NCBI GenBank assembly: GCA_030824585.1
Contig: JAVBXM010000020.1
Location: 1-64,000, forward strand
Direction of reading: 5' to 3'
Length of the DNA: 64,000 nt
Source of the DNA: Phaeospirillum sp.
GTDB taxonomy: Bacteria; Pseudomonadota; Alphaproteobacteria; Rhodospirillales; Magnetospirillaceae
The first letter of the stretch is position 1. The number at the start of each line of letters is the position of its first letter. The notes under the pieces were generated by a model. That model had not been told where the DNA came from. It did no database searches and saw only the letters and a list, made by a program, of their open reading frames with translations. The position numbers and the translations under genes were made by a program. Shown in pieces: positions 17,932-27,952 of this stretch.

Positions 17932-18971
17932 GCCGCGCCCGCCGCGGCAAGATCGGCCTTGACCATCTCCTCGACCAGCGCGGCGAAGGTCACCGTGGGC
18001 CGCCACCCCAGCACCGTCCCGGCCTTGGCGGCATCGCCCCGCAGGATGTCCACCTCGGTGGGCCGGAAGTAGCGGGGATCGATCCGCACCAGCACCTTGC
18101 CACTGTCGATATCGACACCCTCTTCCTCGACCCCGGCGCCACGCCAGACGATGGTCCGCCCCACCACGGCGAAGGCCGCCCGGACGAAGTCGCGCACCGA
18201 ATGGCACTCGCCGGTGGCCAGGACGAAATCGTCGGGCACGGCATGGCGGACGATCCGCCACATGCCCTCCACGTAGTCGCGGGCATGCCCCCAGTCCCGC
18301 CGGGCATCGAGATTGCCGAGAAACAGGGCGTCCTGCCGGCCGGCATGAATGGCCGCCACCGCCCGGGTGATCTTGCGGGTGACGAAGGTCTCGCCGCGAA
18401 TCGGGCTTTCATGGTTGAACAGGATGCCGTTGGAGGCGTGGATGCCGTAGGCCTCGCGGTAATTGACCGTGATCCAGTAGGCGTAGAGCTTGGCGGCGCC
18501 ATAGGGCGAGCGGGGATAGAACGGCGTGGTTTCCGACTGGGGAACCTGACTGGCCTTGCCGAACAGCTCGGAGGTCGAGGCCTGATAGAAGCGCGTCGTC
18601 TTTTCCAGCCCCAGGATACGGATCGCTTCCAGCATGCGCAGCGTGCCCAGCGCGTCGGCATTGGCCGTATATTCCGCCGTCTCGAAGCTGACCTGGACAT
18701 GGCTTTGGGCCGCCAGGTTGTAGATCTCGTCGGGCCGTGTCTCCTGCACCAGGCGGATCAGGTTGGTGGCGTCGGTCATGTCGCCGTAATGCAGGAAGAA
18801 CGGCCGCTTCATGTCGTGCGGATCGCTGTAGAGATGATCGACGCGGCTGGTATTGAAGGACGAAGACCGCCGCTTCACCCCGTGGACGGTATAGCCCTTT
18901 TCCAGCAGCAACTCGGCCAGATAGGCGCCGTCCTGTCCGGTGACGCCGGTAATCAACGCGGTCCTGCTCAT
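17928..18971 (-). CDS. gmd: GDP-mannose 4,6-dehydratase
   Basis: 347-residue Gmd, making GDP-4-keto-6-deoxy-D-mannose from GDP-mannose. [12 protein letters not shown] at the N-terminus, KRRSSSFNT after it, the catalytic T-S-E set (STSELFG near 128) and YxxxK (YGAAK near 150) are all present. Full family length. It is directly coupled to fcl. A 203-base gap upstream holds the divergent start of the MBOAT gene. Confidence 0.95.
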   Translation of the reverse strand: MSRTALITGVTGQDGAYLAELLLEKGYTVHGVKRRSSSFNTSRVDHLYSDPHDMKRPFFLHYGDMTDATNLIRLVQETRPDEIYNLAAQSHVQVSFETAEYTANADALGTLRMLEAIRILGLEKTTRFYQASTSELFGKASQVPQSETTPFYPRSPYGAAKLYAYWITVNYREAYGIHASNGILFNHESPIRGETFVTRKITRAVAAIHAGRQDALFLGNLDARRDWGHARDYVEGMWRIVRHAVPDDFVLATGECHSVRDFVRAAFAVVGRTIVWRGAGVEEEGVDIDSGKVLVRIDPRYFRPTEVDILRGDAAKAGTVLGWRPTVTFAALVEEMVKADLAAAGAA

Positions 18972-19174
18972 GATGCTCTCTCATCCGGAAGCCGATTGCC
19001 GCACTTCGGCGCGCGCCGGGACGGTCGGGTTGCGTGCGAAGGGGGAATTTGCTATCCAAACCGTGCGGTTCCGCCGCCTGTCGATTTGCCGCGATGGCGG
19101 CATAAAGGTCAATCCCAATTCCGAGGCATCTGTGGGCATGCAGATTCCGGCTCATTGCATATCGCCCTAGCCTG

Positions 19175-20635
19175 ATGCTGTTCAATTCGGCGCCTTTCCT
19201 GTTCGGTTTCCTGCCCCTGGCCCTGGCCGGGTTCCTGGGCGTCCGGCGGCTGGGATGGCGTCCGGCCATGGCGTTCCTGACGCTCGCCTCCATCGTCTTC
19301 TATGCCTGGTGGAATCCGGCCTATGCCTGGCCGCTGGCCGTTTCCATCGTCGCCAACTTCCTGTTCGGCCAGGCCATCGCGCGGACCCGCGGGACGCGGT
19401 GGGGCGGCACGGTGCTGGCCCTTGGCGTGGCGACCAATCTGGCCTTCCTCGGCGTCTTCAAATACGAGCGCTTCTTCGCCGAATCCGTGGCGCCGCTGCT
19501 CGGCCTGATGATCGAGGCCCAGGGGCTGGACCTTCCCCTGGGCGTGTCGTTCTTCACCTTCACCCAGATCGCCTATCTGGTGGACGTGCGGCGCAATCTG
19601 GCGCGTGACGGCGACGCCCTCAGCTACACCTTGTTCGTCACCTTCTTTCCCCACCTGATCGCCGGGCCCATCATCCACCACAAGGAGATGATGCCCCAGT
19701 TCCGCCAGCCCCGGCGCCAGAGCACCGCCGCCGAGAATCTGGTGGCCGGACTGTCGCTGTTCGCCATCGGCCTGTTCAAGAAGGCGGTGATCGCCGACTG
19801 GGTGGCGTCCTACGTCTCACCCGGCTTTTCCGCCGCCGCCCAAGGCCAGTCCCTGGGCCTGCTGGCCGCCTGGCAATGCGCCCTGGCCTATACGGTGCAG
19901 ATCTATTTCGACTTCTCGGGCTATTCCGACATGGCGGTGGGCCTCGCCCGCCTGTTCGGCATCGACCTGCCGGTCAACTTCAATTCGCCCTACAAGGCCA
20001 CCAGCATCATCGAGTTCTGGCGGCGCTGGCACATGACCCTGTCGCGCTTCCTGCGCGACTACCTTTACTTCCCCCTGGGGGGAGGACGCTGCGGCCCGCT
20101 GCGCCGCCACGCCAACCTGATGATCGTCATGGCGTTGGGCGGGCTGTGGCATGGCGCGGCCTGGACCTTCGTGGCCTGGGGCTGCCTGCACGGGCTGATG
20201 CTGGTGGGCAACCACGCGTGGCGGGCCATCCGCCCCGCCGAGCCCGGCCGCCGGGAGGCGGTGGCCGGCTGGCTGCTGACCCAGGGGCTGGTCGTCGTCG
20301 CCTGGGTGTTCTTCCGCGCTCCCAATTTCGCCAGCGCCCTGGTCGTGCTGAAGGGCATGGCCGGGCTGAGCGGGCTTTCCGGCGGCGAGGTCAAGGTGGC
20401 CTGGGACGGGCTGGTCCTGTCCCTGGCCCTGATGGCGGTCTGCGCCCTGGCCCCCAACAGCCAGCAGATCATGCGCGCCACCGGGCCGGGGCTGGAGCCG
20501 GTGGCGGGGCCGGAACGCCTTGCCCGCGTCGCGTGGCGCCCCACCAAGGGCTGGGCCTGGGCCCTGGCCGTCCTGCTGGCCTGTTCCGTCATGACCCTGT
20601 GGCGGACCAGCGAATTCCTTTACTACCAGTTCTGA
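19175..20635 (+). CDS. MBOAT-family O-acyltransferase (AlgI-like)
   Basis: 486-residue polytopic membrane protein of the MBOAT/AlgI family, which moves acyl groups across the inner membrane for glycan O-acylation. Visible are FFTFTQIAYLVD near 127, QIYFDFSGYSDMA near 245, the WRRWHMTLS segment near 285 and the active-site histidine in GLWHGAAW near 325. It ends 1 base before the next gene, a SGNH-like protein, the usual two-part arrangement. Divergent from gmd. Confidence 0.9.
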   Translation: MLFNSAPFLFGFLPLALAGFLGVRRLGWRPAMAFLTLASIVFYAWWNPAYAWPLAVSIVANFLFGQAIARTRGTRWGGTVLALGVATNLAFLGVFKYERFFAESVAPLLGLMIEAQGLDLPLGVSFFTFTQIAYLVDVRRNLARDGDALSYTLFVTFFPHLIAGPIIHHKEMMPQFRQPRRQSTAAENLVAGLSLFAIGLFKKAVIADWVASYVSPGFSAAAQGQSLGLLAAWQCALAYTVQIYFDFSGYSDMAVGLARLFGIDLPVNFNSPYKATSIIEFWRRWHMTLSRFLRDYLYFPLGGGRCGPLRRHANLMIVMALGGLWHGAAWTFVAWGCLHGLMLVGNHAWRAIRPAEPGRREAVAGWLLTQGLVVVAWVFFRAPNFASALVVLKGMAGLSGLSGGEVKVAWDGLVLSLALMAVCALAPNSQQIMRATGPGLEPVAGPERLARVAWRPTKGWAWALAVLLACSVMTLWRTSEFLYYQF

Positions 20636-20636
20636 C

Positions 20637-21836
20637 ATGAACCAGCCCACGACCCTGAGCAACCGGCGTTTCCTCCTCACCCTGCTGGGCGGGATGGCCG
20701 TATTGTTGGTGCCGGTGGCGCTGTTCAACTTCGTCGTCGACCCCTATGCCAGCTTCGGCTGGAGCGACATCAAGGGCGTCAACGACCAGAAAACGCTGCG
20801 CCGGGGCGGCGGACGGGTCAACAAGGCGCTGATCCTGGGCCATACCAAATTCGACGTGCTGTTCTACGGCACCTCGCGCGGCGAGATGGGTCTCGACCCG
20901 CAATCGCCGATGCTGGGCGGCGCGTTCGCCTTCAATGCCTCGCTGTCGAGCACCAACATCGCCGAGCTGGCCCGCGCCGTGGAATATGCCGCCCGCCATC
21001 AATCGCCGGAACTGGTGGTGGTCGGCCTCGACCTGTTGATGTTCGGCGAGAACACCGGGACCAGCGGAGATTTCGAGCAATCAGGATTCGCGGGGGCACC
21101 GGAATGGCCGGTCTATGTCCGTCGGCTACTCTCACTGGAGGCCTCGAGCGATTCCGGCTGGGTGCTGCTCACCTCCCGTCGCCGCATCCGCCAGTCCTTC
21201 GCCAAGGACGGCTCCTACGACATCGGGGCGCGCAAGAAGGACTTTGACCACCGGGCCGAGATGGCGGCGGTGATCCGTGCCCAGATGGCCTTTCCCGGCC
21301 GGCCCAGCGCCTATGGCGGCTTTCATTACGCGCCGGAGCGCATGAAGGATCTGAAGCGGCTGCTGGCCGCCTTCGACAACGGCAAGACCCGCGTGGTGCT
21401 GTTCATCACCCCCCTTCATGCCAAGGTGCTGGAGGCGAAAACCGCCGCCGGACTGCAATCGCCTTGGGAGCAATGGAAGCGCGACCTGGTGGCGACGGTG
21501 GAGTCTGCCAACACCGCCAGCCACCGCCCGGCCGAGCTGTGGGATTTCAGCGGCTACAACTCCATCACCACCGAAGACATTCCCCGCAATCCCCACAGCC
21601 GCATGCGCTGGTACTGGGACGGTTCCCATTTCACCAAGGCGGTGGGGAATCTGATCCTCGAGCGCATCCTGGCGGGCAAGGGCGACGAGTCGTTCGGCGT
21701 CAGGCTATCGGGCAACAATGTGGAAGCGGAGATCGCGCGTATCCGCGCCGAGCGCGCCCGCTATGCCGAAACCCATCCGGGCGAGGTGGCGGAAATCGAC
21801 GCCATGGCGGCACGCACCGGCATCGGAGCGCCTTAA
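20637..21836 (+). CDS. SGNH-like periplasmic protein paired with MBOAT
   Basis: 399-residue protein with one N-terminal membrane anchor (about residues 13-35) and a periplasmic domain. GTSRGEMG near 79 has the position of the SGNH block I serine motif, and WDGSHFT near 333 gives the Asp/His pair, as in AlgJ/AlgX-like acetyl-transfer partners. It starts 1 base after the MBOAT stop. It probably completes acyl transfer from the MBOAT to a polysaccharide; the acceptor is unknown. Its last codons overlap the end of moaA. Confidence 0.72.
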   Translation: MNQPTTLSNRRFLLTLLGGMAVLLVPVALFNFVVDPYASFGWSDIKGVNDQKTLRRGGGRVNKALILGHTKFDVLFYGTSRGEMGLDPQSPMLGGAFAFNASLSSTNIAELARAVEYAARHQSPELVVVGLDLLMFGENTGTSGDFEQSGFAGAPEWPVYVRRLLSLEASSDSGWVLLTSRRRIRQSFAKDGSYDIGARKKDFDHRAEMAAVIRAQMAFPGRPSAYGGFHYAPERMKDLKRLLAAFDNGKTRVVLFITPLHAKVLEAKTAAGLQSPWEQWKRDLVATVESANTASHRPAELWDFSGYNSITTEDIPRNPHSRMRWYWDGSHFTKAVGNLILERILAGKGDESFGVRLSGNNVEAEIARIRAERARYAETHPGEVAEIDAMAARTGIGAP

Positions 21837-22819
21837 CCCCCGGTGACGCTCATGTGGCGGCCCACGGCGGGCCGGGCGTCGCGGTCGATGATGAAGTCGT
21901 GACCCTTGGGCTTCCGGGAGATGGCCTCGGTGATGGCGGCTTCCAGCAGCTGGTCGCCCTCGCTGGCCCGCAAGGGGGTGCGCAGGTCGGCGGCGTCCTC
22001 CTGGCCCAGGCACATGTACAGCGTGCCGGTGCAGGTCACCCGCACCCGGTTGCAGGTCTCGCAGAAATTGTGGGTCATGGGGGTGATGAAGCCCACGCGC
22101 CCGCCGGTCTCGGCCACCCGCGCGTAGCGGGCCGGACCGCCGGTGCGGTAGTCGATGTCGGTGAGCGTGAAGCGGTGTTCCAGCCGGCTCCGCACCAGGG
22201 ACAGCGGCAGGTACTGCTCGGTGCGGTCGGAATGGATGTCGCCCATGGGCATGGTCTCGATGAAGGTGATGTCGAAGCCATGCTGGCCGCACCATTCCAC
22301 CAGATGCTCGTGCTCGTCCTCGTTGCCGCCCTTCAGCGCCACGGTGTTGATCTTGACCGCCAGCCCCGCCGCCTTGGCCGCCATGATGCCGTCCAGCACC
22401 TGATCCAGCTTGCCCCAGCGGGTGATGGCCTCGAACTTGGCCGCGTCCAGGCTGTCCAGCGACACGTTGAGCCGCTTGACCCCGGCCGCCGCCAGATCGC
22501 CGGCGTGCCGGGCCAGTTGGGTGGCGTTGGTGGTGAGCGTCAGTTCGTCCAGCTCGCCCGACTTGACCAGCCGGCCCAGATTGGTGATCAGGCTCATGAT
22601 GTTGCGCCGGACCAGCGGCTCGCCGCCGGTCAGCCGCAGCTTGCGCACGCCCTGGCGAACGAAGGCGTTGCACAAACGCTCCAGTTCCTCCAGCGACAGG
22701 ATGTCGGCCTTGGGCAGGAAATGCATGTCCTCGGCCATGCAGTAGACGCAGCGCAGGTCGCAGCGGTCGGTCACCGACACCCGCAGATAACTGACCTTGC
22801 GTCCAAACGGATCGATCAT
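21833..22819 (-). CDS. moaA: GTP 3',8-cyclase MoaA
   Basis: 328-residue radical-SAM enzyme for the first step of molybdenum cofactor synthesis. The SAM cluster motif is CDLRCVYC near residues 20-27, the GGEPLVR motif near 71, and the C-terminal second cluster [13 protein letters not shown] near 255; the tail ends in GG as in MoaA. The start is ATG 22819; the frame extends far upstream as a shadow of the divergent gene. The cofactor is needed by the formate dehydrogenase in this window. Confidence 0.95.
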   Translation of the reverse strand: MIDPFGRKVSYLRVSVTDRCDLRCVYCMAEDMHFLPKADILSLEELERLCNAFVRQGVRKLRLTGGEPLVRRNIMSLITNLGRLVKSGELDELTLTTNATQLARHAGDLAAAGVKRLNVSLDSLDAAKFEAITRWGKLDQVLDGIMAAKAAGLAVKINTVALKGGNEDEHEHLVEWCGQHGFDITFIETMPMGDIHSDRTEQYLPLSLVRSRLEHRFTLTDIDYRTGGPARYARVAETGGRVGFITPMTHNFCETCNRVRVTCTGTLYMCLGQEDAADLRTPLRASEGDQLLEAAITEAISRKPKGHDFIIDRDARPAVGRHMSVTGG

Positions 22820-22861
22820 GACGCATCCTCCATGCCCCTCGGCGGGGGCTTGCTGTAATGA

Positions 22862-22905
22862 TATATATGCTGCACCGGTCAAAAACGAGTCTTGGCGTTG
22901 GTCAA
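22862..22905 (-). promoter_or_regulatory. Predicted FNR-type promoter of moaA
   Basis: TTGGC-GTTG-GTCAA (22892-22905) matches the FNR consensus TTGAY-N4-RTCAA at all but one fixed base and lies in the longer palindrome 22889-22908. An AT-rich stretch (22861-22868) gives a TATATA-like -10 for moaA. The site would be centred near -41.5 to -43.5, the class II activator position. The site is also 31 bases before the divergent DUF2478 gene start. Confidence 0.5.
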
Positions 22906-22936
22906 GACACCGACAAAAGGTTAGGAGCCCGCCCCC

Positions 22937-24166
22937 ATGATTCCCGGTACGCAACCCAGCCAGCCCGCCATCGGCGCGGTGATCTATCCGCCGGGCAAGC
23001 CGCCCGAGGCGTTGCTGGCCGAATTCGCCGTCCAACTGGCGGCACGCGGCTTCCGCCTGGGGGGATTGCTGCAAGACACGCTGCGCGATGCCACCGGGCG
23101 CAAGACCGACATGACGGTGACCGAGATCGACACCGGCCGGAAGCTGTCCATCGGCCAAAGCCTGGGCAAGGCGTCCAAGGCCTGCATCCTGGATTCCCAG
23201 GCCCTGGCCGAGGCGTCGGGCGCCGTGCGCCGCGCCATCGAGACCCGCGCCGACCTGCTGTTCATCAACAAGTTCTCCAAGTCCGAGATGGAGGGCGAGG
23301 GGCTGGCCGGCGATATGCTGTCCGCCGTGGCCGAAGGCGTGCCGGTGCTGACCGCGGTGCCCGGCGTGCTGATCGAGGAATGGACCGCCTTCACCGGCGG
23401 CCAGACCGAGCTGATCGCCCCCAGCCTGGCGGCGCTGTGGCGCTGGTGGGGGCCGGGACGGCTTTACGCCGACCTCGCCAACGGGGTGGAGGATTGCGCC
23501 GTCACCCGGGTGGTGGTCGGCCTCAACTGGACCATGGTGGAGACCGCCGCCGGCATCGGCCTCGCCCAGACGCCGGAGCGCGGCACCCCGGGCTGCGCCG
23601 CCGCGTCCAACGCCGGCAAGCGCACCCAGGCCGGGCTCAAGGCCCTGGCCCGCCTGGTCCATTCCGCCGATCCCTTCGACCAGGCCCTGGGCATGGCCGC
23701 CTGCAACGCCCATTACAACCGCTTCGACCTGCGGCTGCCCGGCGGCAACGGCCTGGAAAGCTTTGGGGCCAAGGGCGGCGGCACCGTGGTGATCGGCGCC
23801 TTCCCCGGCATCGGCGACCGCCTGCCCGGCGCCAAGGTCATCGACCGCAAGCCGGCGGCCGGCCAGTATCCGGAACAGGCCGCCGAATGGCTGCTGCCCG
23901 CCGCGGAAGCCGCGATCATCACCGCTTCGACGCTGGCCAACCGCTCGCTGCCCAACCTGCTGCACCTCGCCCGTTTCGCCCGGGTGGCCCTGGTGGGGCC
24001 GGGAGCGCCGCTGACCGACCGCCTGTTCACCTATGGCATCGAGGTCAGCTCCGGCCTGATCGCCGAGGACCCGGACGGCCTGGCCCGCGCCGTGGCGGAA
24101 GGCGGCGGCGCCAAGGACCTGAAGCGCCATTGCCGTCAGGCCTCCCTGCGAAAGGCCGCTCCGTGA
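22937..24166 (+). CDS. DUF2478-DUF364 fusion protein, putative molybdenum/metal metabolism
   Basis: 409-residue protein with two parts. Residues about 10-165 resemble DUF2478, a nucleotide-binding-like domain often near molybdate genes. Residues about 175-395 resemble DUF364/DUF4213, a putative heavy-metal-chelating fold ([38 protein letters not shown]). No membrane segments, so cytoplasmic. It is divergent from moaA across a shared regulatory region, which supports a role in molybdenum handling. The exact function is unknown. Start ATG 22937 follows AGGAG. Confidence 0.68.
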   Translation: MIPGTQPSQPAIGAVIYPPGKPPEALLAEFAVQLAARGFRLGGLLQDTLRDATGRKTDMTVTEIDTGRKLSIGQSLGKASKACILDSQALAEASGAVRRAIETRADLLFINKFSKSEMEGEGLAGDMLSAVAEGVPVLTAVPGVLIEEWTAFTGGQTELIAPSLAALWRWWGPGRLYADLANGVEDCAVTRVVVGLNWTMVETAAGIGLAQTPERGTPGCAAASNAGKRTQAGLKALARLVHSADPFDQALGMAACNAHYNRFDLRLPGGNGLESFGAKGGGTVVIGAFPGIGDRLPGAKVIDRKPAAGQYPEQAAEWLLPAAEAAIITASTLANRSLPNLLHLARFARVALVGPGAPLTDRLFTYGIEVSSGLIAEDPDGLARAVAEGGGAKDLKRHCRQASLRKAAP

Positions 24167-24843
24167 CCAAGGCGATCGATGTCTATTCCGCCGCCCGCAC
24201 CGAGCGGCCACGGATCAAGAAGAAGCATCTCGCCCAATTCGACCGCGAATTCCTGCACCTGTCCGACGCCACGCCCGCCATGAGCGTGCTGGAAATCGGC
24301 TGCGGCACCGGCATCTTCCTGCGCTATCTCCAGGCCCGCGGCTTTACCGACGTGGTCGGCCTGGACAGCGATGCCGGCCTCGCACCGGTGCTGGACGACC
24401 TGGCGGGCTTCGACATCCGGCTGGTGGACGGCCGCGACTATCTGGCCGGCCTGGACGGACCGCGCTTCGACCGCATCGCCCTGTTCGACGTGGCCGAGCA
24501 CCTGCCCGAGGCGGCCTTGACCGAGCTGATGCGATCCCTGGCCCGGGTCCTGAAGCCCGGCGGCAAGGTGGTGATGCGCTCGCCCAATTGCGCCTCGCCC
24601 TGGGGGCTGAAGATGCAGTTCGACACCTTCGACCACGTCACCCCCCTCACCAGGGGACGCATGGAGGAACTGGCGGCCGCCACCGGCTTCGCCTGCCGCA
24701 AGGTGATCGGCGGCACACGGGGAACCGGCCTGCGCCGCTTTGCCCAGGCGGCGCTGCACTTCGTGCTGGACCGCTGCCTGGCCTATGGCCCCGACATCTG
24801 GGACGCCACCATCATCGGGCTGTTCGAAAAGGCCGATTCCTGA
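24163..24843 (+). CDS. Class I SAM-dependent methyltransferase
   Basis: 226-residue methyltransferase of the Methyltransf_11/23 kind: motif [13 protein letters not shown] near residue 41, the acidic VGLDSD motif and a late FDVAEHLPE. It starts at GTG 24163, overlapping the preceding stop as GTGA, so the two are probably coupled. Followed by a polysaccharide deacetylase and glycosyltransferases, it may methylate a glycan or a lipid-linked precursor; the acceptor cannot be read from sequence. Confidence 0.75.
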   Translation: MTKAIDVYSAARTERPRIKKKHLAQFDREFLHLSDATPAMSVLEIGCGTGIFLRYLQARGFTDVVGLDSDAGLAPVLDDLAGFDIRLVDGRDYLAGLDGPRFDRIALFDVAEHLPEAALTELMRSLARVLKPGGKVVMRSPNCASPWGLKMQFDTFDHVTPLTRGRMEELAAATGFACRKVIGGTRGTGLRRFAQAALHFVLDRCLAYGPDIWDATIIGLFEKADS

Positions 24844-24878
24844 TACTTCCCAAGCCACAACAAACGGGCGGAAAGCGA

Positions 24879-25610
24879 TTGCGGATTTCCTGGTCACTGG
24901 GAGCTTGGCGGCCCATGGTGCGGCAATTGGCCGATCCGTCGGCCGTGGCGATCACCATCGACGATGCCCCCATGCCCGATACCACGCCGGCCATGCTCGA
25001 CCTGCTGGACCGCTTCGGGGCCAAGGCCACCTTCTTCATGAGCGGCTGCCGTGCCGTATCCGCCGGGGATCTGATCGCCGAGACGGTCCGGCGCGGCCAT
25101 GCCGTATACGCCCACGGCTGGGACCACGTCCGCCTCGACCGCGAGCCCACCGCCCGCCTGCTGGACGACATGGAGCGCTGCGAGGCGCTGCTGGCCGTCC
25201 ACCGCCCGACACCGGAGCCCTATCTGGTGCGGCTGCCCTATAACGGCGGACGGCGCTCGGCCCGCATCCACCGCGCGCTGGCCCGCTGGCGTCCCGGCTG
25301 CGCCCTGGTCCATTGGGGCCCCAGCACCGAGGACCACATGACCGCCACCCGCTGCTCGTCGCCCGAGGACGTGGAGACCGAGTGCCGCAGGGATGTGGAG
25401 CGTCTGCTGGCCGACCCGCGCCTGGCCGGCGGCATCCTCCTGATGCACGACCAGCCCATCAACGAGCGGCCGGGCGCCGCGTTCAAGCCTGCCGTCACCA
25501 TCGCCATGCTGCGCTTGCTGCTCGAGGGTCTGGCCGCCAGAGGCTTGCGCTGCGTCACCCTGCCGCCGCCGCCGCCCCAGGCTTGGTGGCGGCGTTTCAT
25601 CCTGGTCTGA
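24879..25610 (+). CDS. Polysaccharide deacetylase (NodB homology)
   Basis: 243-residue NodB-domain protein. The first metal/catalytic motif is TIDDAPMPD near residue 21, where most relatives have TFDDGP; then HGWDH near 75 (metal histidines), RLPYNGG near 113 and LMHDQ near 190. No signal peptide, so it may act inside the cell on lipid-linked sugars. The start is uncertain: TTG 24879 has GGCGGAAAG upstream, while ATG 24915 gives a 231-residue form. Confidence 0.78.
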   Translation: MRISWSLGAWRPMVRQLADPSAVAITIDDAPMPDTTPAMLDLLDRFGAKATFFMSGCRAVSAGDLIAETVRRGHAVYAHGWDHVRLDREPTARLLDDMERCEALLAVHRPTPEPYLVRLPYNGGRRSARIHRALARWRPGCALVHWGPSTEDHMTATRCSSPEDVETECRRDVERLLADPRLAGGILLMHDQPINERPGAAFKPAVTIAMLRLLLEGLAARGLRCVTLPPPPPQAWWRRFILV

Positions 25611-25625
25611 GAGAGGGAACGGTCC

Positions 25626-26774
25626 TTGCGCATTCTCCACACCATTCCGGGGCGCAATTGGGGCGGCATGGAACATCGCACCATGGAGCAGGTGCGCTGG
25701 CTGAAGGCCCACGGCCACGACGTCTGGCTGGCTTCGCCCGCCGACGGTGAATCCTTCAAGCGTGCCGAGGCCGCCGGCCTGCCGGTGATCGACTTCGACT
25801 TCGACCGCCCGTGGAAGCCCGCCACGGTGCGGAGCTTCCGCAAGCTGCTGATCGAGAAGCGCGTCGAGGTGGTCGACACCCATGTCACCCGCGACGCCAA
25901 GGCCGCCGCCGCCTGCCTGGACCTGGTGGCCGTGGTGCGCTCGCGCCATGTCAACCAGCCGCTGAAGGGCGGCGCCATCCGTGGCCTGCAATGGCGCCTG
26001 GGCTCCGACCACATCATCACCGTGGCCGAATGCACCCGGCAGCAATTGCTGGACGCCGGGCTGGCCGACGCCCGGCGCTCGGTGTCCATCGGCGGCTGGG
26101 CGGACGAGCGTTTCTTCGATCTGCCCGATCCGGTCGCCACCCGCGCCAAACTGCGCGCGGAGTTGAACATCCCCGCCGAGGCCTTCGCCTGGGTCTGCGT
26201 CGGCATGATCCGCCCCGACAAGGGCCAGGACCACCTGCTGGCCGCCCTGGCCTTGCTCAAGGCCCAGGGCCTGTCTCCCATGCTGGCCGTCATCGGCTCG
26301 GCCACCGCCGAATGCGCCGATTACGAGCGCGGCCTGCACGCGCAGTTGAGCCAGTCCGGACTGGCCGGCCAGGTCAGGTTCACCGGCTATCGCGACGACG
26401 TGTCGGAACTGATGCAGATGGGCGACGCCGTGGTGATCCCTTCGCTGACCGAAGCCCAGCCCCGCGTCGCCGTCCAGGCCTTCGCGGTGGGCAAGCCGGT
26501 GGTGGCCAGCAACGTGGGCGGCGTGCCCGAGATCGTCTTCGATGGCGAGACCGGCCTTTTGGTTCCCGCCGCCGACCCGGCCCGCCTGGCCGAGGCCATG
26601 GCCCACGTCATGACCGATCCCGAATCCACCGCCCGCATGGCCGCCGCCGCCCGCCACCTGGCGGAAAAGGACATGCGCTTCGACAACCGCATGAACCAGA
26701 CCCTGGAGGTCTATCGCACCGCCATGGCGCATGCCCGCAAGCGCTTCCTGCCTCGGTTCAAGGGGGTGAAATGA
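25626..26774 (+). CDS. Glycosyltransferase family 4
   Basis: 382-residue GT-B glycosyltransferase. The N-terminal domain has RNWGGMEHRTME, and the C-terminal GT4 domain has VGMIRPDKGQDHLL near 196 and the donor-binding PSLTEAQPRVAVQAFA near 275. It starts at TTG 25626 with GAGAGGGA upstream; no other start fits the conserved N-terminus. Part of the 24.2-27.6 kb plus-strand glycan group. Confidence 0.86.
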   Translation: MRILHTIPGRNWGGMEHRTMEQVRWLKAHGHDVWLASPADGESFKRAEAAGLPVIDFDFDRPWKPATVRSFRKLLIEKRVEVVDTHVTRDAKAAAACLDLVAVVRSRHVNQPLKGGAIRGLQWRLGSDHIITVAECTRQQLLDAGLADARRSVSIGGWADERFFDLPDPVATRAKLRAELNIPAEAFAWVCVGMIRPDKGQDHLLAALALLKAQGLSPMLAVIGSATAECADYERGLHAQLSQSGLAGQVRFTGYRDDVSELMQMGDAVVIPSLTEAQPRVAVQAFAVGKPVVASNVGGVPEIVFDGETGLLVPAADPARLAEAMAHVMTDPESTARMAAAARHLAEKDMRFDNRMNQTLEVYRTAMAHARKRFLPRFKGVK

Positions 26775-26794
26775 GACGCCTGATGACGTGCGGA

Positions 26795-26846
26795 CGGGAC
26801 GCCCGCTCTCCGACCGCCCCCTTCTTCTCGGAGCGCGGCCGTCCCG
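26795..26846. repeat. Imperfect inverted repeat between glycosyltransferase genes
   Basis: Two 19-base arms (26795-26813 and 26828-26846) pair at 17 of 19 positions around a 14-base loop, in the 85-base gap before a GT2 gene. A strong RNA hairpin is expected, 13 bases before the next start codon. It may modulate expression or be a small mobile palindrome. Confidence 0.6.
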
Positions 26847-26859
26847 GCCGCATTCTGCC

Positions 26860-27615
26860 ATGACCACGCTGACCGCCCTGGTGGTGGCCTGCAACGAGGA
26901 GAAGCGGCTCCCCGCCTGCCTGGAGAAGCTCTCCTTCGCCGACAAGGTGGTGGTGGTGCTGGACAAGTGCACCGACGGCACCAGGGACATCGCGCTTTCC
27001 TTCGGCGCCCATATCGTCGAGGGACGCTGGGACCTGGAGGGCGACCGCCGCAACACCGGCATCAATGCCTGCGAGACCGAATGGGTGCTGGAGGTGGACG
27101 CCGACGAACACGTGCCCCCCGCCCTGGCCGAGGAAATCCGCCGGATAATCGCCGCCACGCCCTTCGACTGGCACGAGATCCCGGTGGACAATTACATCGG
27201 CGAGCGGCTGGTGCGGCATGGCTGGGGCGCCAGCTACGGCAAGGCCGCCTATCCCGGCCTGTTCCGCAAGTCCGCCAAGACCTGGGGCCGCGACCGCGTC
27301 CATCCCTCGCTGGTCTGGCGGGGCAGGAAGGGGCCCATGCTGGAGAACCGGCTGGTCCATTACGTGGACAAGAACATCTCGGACATGATCCGGCGGCTGG
27401 ATTCCTATTCCACCGCCAAGGCCCGCGACCTGCGCGACCGGGGCGAGACCTGGGGTTCGACCGCGTCGAACCTCCGCCGGCTGGTCAGCCGCTTCTTCAA
27501 ATGCTATGTCCGGCGCGGCGGCTACAAGGAAGGCGGCTACGGCCTGATCATCGCCATCTGCGCCGGGCTCTATCCCCTGCTGTCCCACTTCAAGGCCAAG
27601 TACGAGAAGGAATAG
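26860..27615 (+). CDS. Glycosyltransferase family 2 (WaaE/KdtX-like)
   Basis: 251-residue GT-A enzyme. It has VVACNEEKRLPACL at the N-terminus, VVLDKCTDGTRDIA near 30 and VLEVDADEHVPP (DxD) near 80, a layout typical of WaaE/KdtX LPS-core glucosyltransferases. It has hydrophobic residues near the C-terminus that may touch the membrane. I start at ATG 26860, where similarity begins, not at the upstream ATG 26788 that would cross the hairpin. Confidence 0.85.
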   Translation: MTTLTALVVACNEEKRLPACLEKLSFADKVVVVLDKCTDGTRDIALSFGAHIVEGRWDLEGDRRNTGINACETEWVLEVDADEHVPPALAEEIRRIIAATPFDWHEIPVDNYIGERLVRHGWGASYGKAAYPGLFRKSAKTWGRDRVHPSLVWRGRKGPMLENRLVHYVDKNISDMIRRLDSYSTAKARDLRDRGETWGSTASNLRRLVSRFFKCYVRRGGYKEGGYGLIIAICAGLYPLLSHFKAKYEKE

Positions 27616-27622
27616 CGCCGCC

Positions 27623-27649
27623 GTCATTCACCGTGTTACGCTGAATGAC
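27623..27649. promoter_or_regulatory. Palindrome upstream of toxin-antitoxin operon
   Basis: GTCATTCA and TGAATGAC form a perfect 8-bp inverted repeat with an 11-base spacer, 22 bases before the antitoxin ATG. Ribbon-helix-helix antitoxins usually bind such palindromes to repress their own operon; it could alternatively end the preceding gene's transcript, but lacks a T tract. Confidence 0.5.
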
Positions 27650-27670
27650 ACCGCATCCCAGGAGGCAGTC

Positions 27671-27952
27671 ATGATTGAACCGGCCGCCAAGACCCAGATT
27701 TCGCTGCGCGTTCCCGCCGATTTGGTGGAGGCCTTCGACACCATCGCCAAGGGCCTGGAGCGCGACCGCTCCTGGGTGATGCTGCGCGCCCTGAAGCAGT
27801 ACCTGGACAGCGAGGGCGCCGATGTGCTGCGCGAGCTGGAGGGACTGGCAGCGGCGGATCGTGGCGAGTTGTTCGACTTCGACGAGGTCATGGCCGAGGC
27901 CGAGGAAATCATCCGCCAGGCCGAACAGCGTCAGAAGCGTAAAGCCGGTTGA
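27671..27952 (+). CDS. Ribbon-helix-helix antitoxin (ParD/CopG type)
   Basis: 93-residue protein with an N-terminal ribbon-helix-helix DNA-binding fold (QISLRVPADLVEAFDTIAKGLERDRSWVM, about residues 10-40) and an acidic C-terminal tail expected to wrap the toxin. It overlaps the next gene as TGATG (stop shares a base with ATG). A GGAGG ribosome site is upstream. With the ParE-like partner it forms a type II toxin-antitoxin pair. Confidence 0.85.
   Translation: MIEPAAKTQISLRVPADLVEAFDTIAKGLERDRSWVMLRALKQYLDSEGADVLRELEGLAAADRGELFDFDEVMAEAEEIIRQAEQRQKRKAG

Noticed and set aside
25562-25580. Run of proline codons near the end of the deacetylase
   Set aside because: It is an ordinary in-frame proline stretch, not a repeat array.
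26771-26863. 30-codon frame overlapping two glycosyltransferase genes
   Set aside because: Its codons follow the inverted repeat and show no protein-like features; overlap at both ends is probably chance.
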